From Candidatus Omnitrophota bacterium (GTDB lineage Bacteria; Omnitrophota; Gorgyraeia; B26-G9): a DNA stretch of 13,192 bases. A model generated the notes under the pieces. The model was not told the DNA's origin. It saw only the letters and a list, made by a program, of their open reading frames with translations, and did no database searches. The DNA is taken from contig QNCH01000021.1 in assembly GCA_003645745.1 (NCBI GenBank), positions 1 to 13,192 of the forward strand. Reading direction: 5' to 3'. The position numbers were made by a program, and so were the translations under genes. Below are positions 12,122-13,192 of this stretch, in pieces (the stretch's first letter is position 1; each line of letters opens with the position of its first letter).

Positions 12122-12961
12122 ATGGCGCATAAAATTGTTAAAAATGTAAAATTAAATTCGAGTGTGCGCAGGTTGGAGATACACGCAGAAGATATTGCAA
12201 ATAAAGCATTGCCCGGCCAGTTTATTGTTTTACGAATTGATGAAAAAGGGGAAAGGATTCCATTAACTATTTGTGAGACTAATTTAGCTGAGGGCACAAT
12301 TGTATTGATTGTCCAGGAAGTTGGCGCAACTACAATTAAGCTTTGTAAATTGCCTGTAGGCAGTTATATCCTTGATATTATTGGCCCATTGGGAAAATCT
12401 ACGGAAATTAAAAAATACGGTAAAGTTATTTGTATCGGCGGAGGGGTTGGTATCGCGGAGATATATCCTGTGGCTAAAGCTTTGCACGCGGCAGGCAATA
12501 ATGTTTTTTCAATCATTGGAGCACGAACTGAGGAATTTTTAATTCTCAAAGAGCAAATGCGTTCTGTGAGCAAAAATTTGTATCTGCTTACAGATGATGG
12601 TTCTTTTGGAAGAAAAGGTTTTGTCAGTGACGTGTTAGGGGAGATTTTAAAAAAGAATAATTTTGACATTGTGTTTGCGGTAGGGCCTGTGCCAATGATG
12701 GCAGTTGTTGCCGGACAGACTAAACCGTATAAATTAAAAACAATTGTCAGTTTAAACTCCATAATGGTTGACGGCACAGGAATGTGCGGTTCCTGTAGGG
12801 TTACTGTAGGTGGAGAAATTAAATTTGTTTGTGTTGACGGGCCTGATTTTGACGCGCATAAGGTTGATTTTAAAGAATTAAGTTCGCGCAGTCTGAGGTT
12901 TAAGAGCGCGGAAAAGCAATGTCTCTTAAAAATTGAAAAAGGAAATTCTAATGTCCTTTAA
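12122..12961 (+). CDS. nfnA: NfnA/SudB-like FAD-NAD(P)-binding oxidoreductase subunit
   Basis: This 279-residue protein is a ferredoxin-NADP reductase-like flavoprotein of the family annotated as sulfide dehydrogenase beta subunit or NfnA. It pairs with a GltD-like large subunit; NfnAB enzymes couple ferredoxin, NADH and NADP+ by electron bifurcation. Residues 32-50 (GQF and RIPLTI) form the FAD site. GGGVGIAE at 106-113 is the nucleotide-binding loop. The [2Fe-2S] site is DGTGMCGSC plus a later cysteine: D217, C222, C225 and C237, the three-Cys-one-Asp set described for NfnA. ATG 12122 has AAGGAA about 8 bases upstream. It overlaps the next gene by 11 bases, as expected for subunits made together. 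Whether it truly bifurcates or acts as a simple NADPH-ferredoxin enzyme cannot be told from sequence alone. Confidence 0.9.
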   Translation: MAHKIVKNVKLNSSVRRLEIHAEDIANKALPGQFIVLRIDEKGERIPLTICETNLAEGTIVLIVQEVGATTIKLCKLPVGSYILDIIGPLGKSTEIKKYGKVICIGGGVGIAEIYPVAKALHAAGNNVFSIIGARTEEFLILKEQMRSVSKNLYLLTDDGSFGRKGFVSDVLGEILKKNNFDIVFAVGPVPMMAVVAGQTKPYKLKTIVSLNSIMVDGTGMCGSCRVTVGGEIKFVCVDGPDFDAHKVDFKELSSRSLRFKSAEKQCLLKIEKGNSNVL

Positions 12962-13192
12962 AAAAATAGAACGGCAGGTTATGCCCTTGCAGCCTGCTGA
13001 GCAGCGCAGGCATAATTTTAATGAAGTGGCGTTAGGATACGGTGAGGAAATCGCGTTAAAAGAGGCGCAAAGATGCCTGGGATGTAAAAACAGCCCGTGC
13101 AGAAAAGGCTGCCCTGTAGATATAGATATTAAGGCTTTTATTGCGCAGATAAAACAGAAAAATTATAATAAAGCTTTTCAAATAATCAGGCA
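12951..13192 (+). CDS. NfnB/GltD-like oxidoreductase subunit, N-terminal part (cut by window edge)
   Basis: Eighty codons are visible, starting at ATG 12951 inside the end of the upstream gene (overlap 11 bases), with AAAAAGGA about 8 bases before the start. The sequence MSFKKIERQVMPLQPAEQRR, then KEAQRCLGCKNSPCRKGCPVDIDIKAFI, is the N-terminal ferredoxin-like domain of the glutamate synthase small chain family. Its cysteine pattern C-x2-C-x4-C-x3-C binds a [4Fe-4S] cluster. The context beside an NfnA-like subunit favours the NfnB/SudA large subunit over true glutamate synthase, although databases often name this gene gltA or gltD. The flavin and NADP domains lie beyond the window. Confidence 0.9.
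   Translation, partial: MSFKKIERQVMPLQPAEQRRHNFNEVALGYGEEIALKEAQRCLGCKNSPCRKGCPVDIDIKAFIAQIKQKNYNKAFQIIR

Noticed and set aside
12364..12777. A long minus-strand open frame opposite the NfnA-like gene
   Set aside because: It is a mirror of a strongly coding + strand gene; its translation has no family features and no ribosome binding site is apparent.

Overview
This is an AT-rich bacterial window in which every recognisable gene is on the + strand. The mix of genes fits an anaerobic, uncultured bacterium: a class III (oxygen-sensitive) ribonucleotide reductase operon, an NfnAB/SudAB-type flavin oxidoreductase pair, an RNase Y-YmdB pair, and a secreted protein ending in a CFI-box C-terminal domain. 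The style (CFI-box protein, many intergenic palindromic repeats) recalls genomes assigned to Omnitrophota or neighbouring PVC-type lineages. That assignment is an impression from content, not a phylogenetic result.

Layout. 2-904 is the C-terminal part of an unrecognised protein. 905-1392 is a repeat-rich gap ending in the probable NrdR-controlled promoter. 1393-5597 is the anaerobic dNTP operon: nrdR, nrdD, a 90-residue NrdH/glutaredoxin-like protein, and nrdG, the last preceded by another repeat-rich gap. 5598-8424 is a cassette-like region: a decayed CFI-box gene tail plus a palindromic element, then an intact secreted CFI-box protein plus a second palindromic element. 8506-10750 holds 5-formyltetrahydrofolate cyclo-ligase and RNase Y. 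10751-11030 holds a third trace of the CFI tail, a third palindromic element and a separate, perfect long hairpin. 11031-11828 is ymdB. 12122-13192 carries the two subunits of an NfnAB-like enzyme, the second cut by the window edge.

How the genes work together. NrdR senses nucleotides and should repress its own operon through boxes at 1312-1356. NrdD makes dNTPs using a glycyl radical installed by the radical-SAM protein NrdG. The small CxxC redoxin between them is placed as the likely electron donor. RNase Y (membrane-anchored endoribonuclease) and YmdB (metallophosphoesterase) are a known gene pair in RNA turnover and signalling. The NfnAB-like pair would exchange electrons between NAD(P)H and ferredoxin.

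The most unusual content is between the genes. Three families of palindromic or inverted-repeat sequences recur: (1) a roughly 75-105 bp element bounded by TGTAGGGG/CCCCTACA, each end itself a hairpin whose stems differ between copies but stay paired; (2) an element with ends of the form ATACTCAAACG..AATTGGTTTGTAA; (3) a CCCGCTAAAAGATTGCGGGAATGACA-like element. Family 1 sits at the same short distance after the 3' end of a CFI-box reading frame, intact or decayed, at three separate loci.
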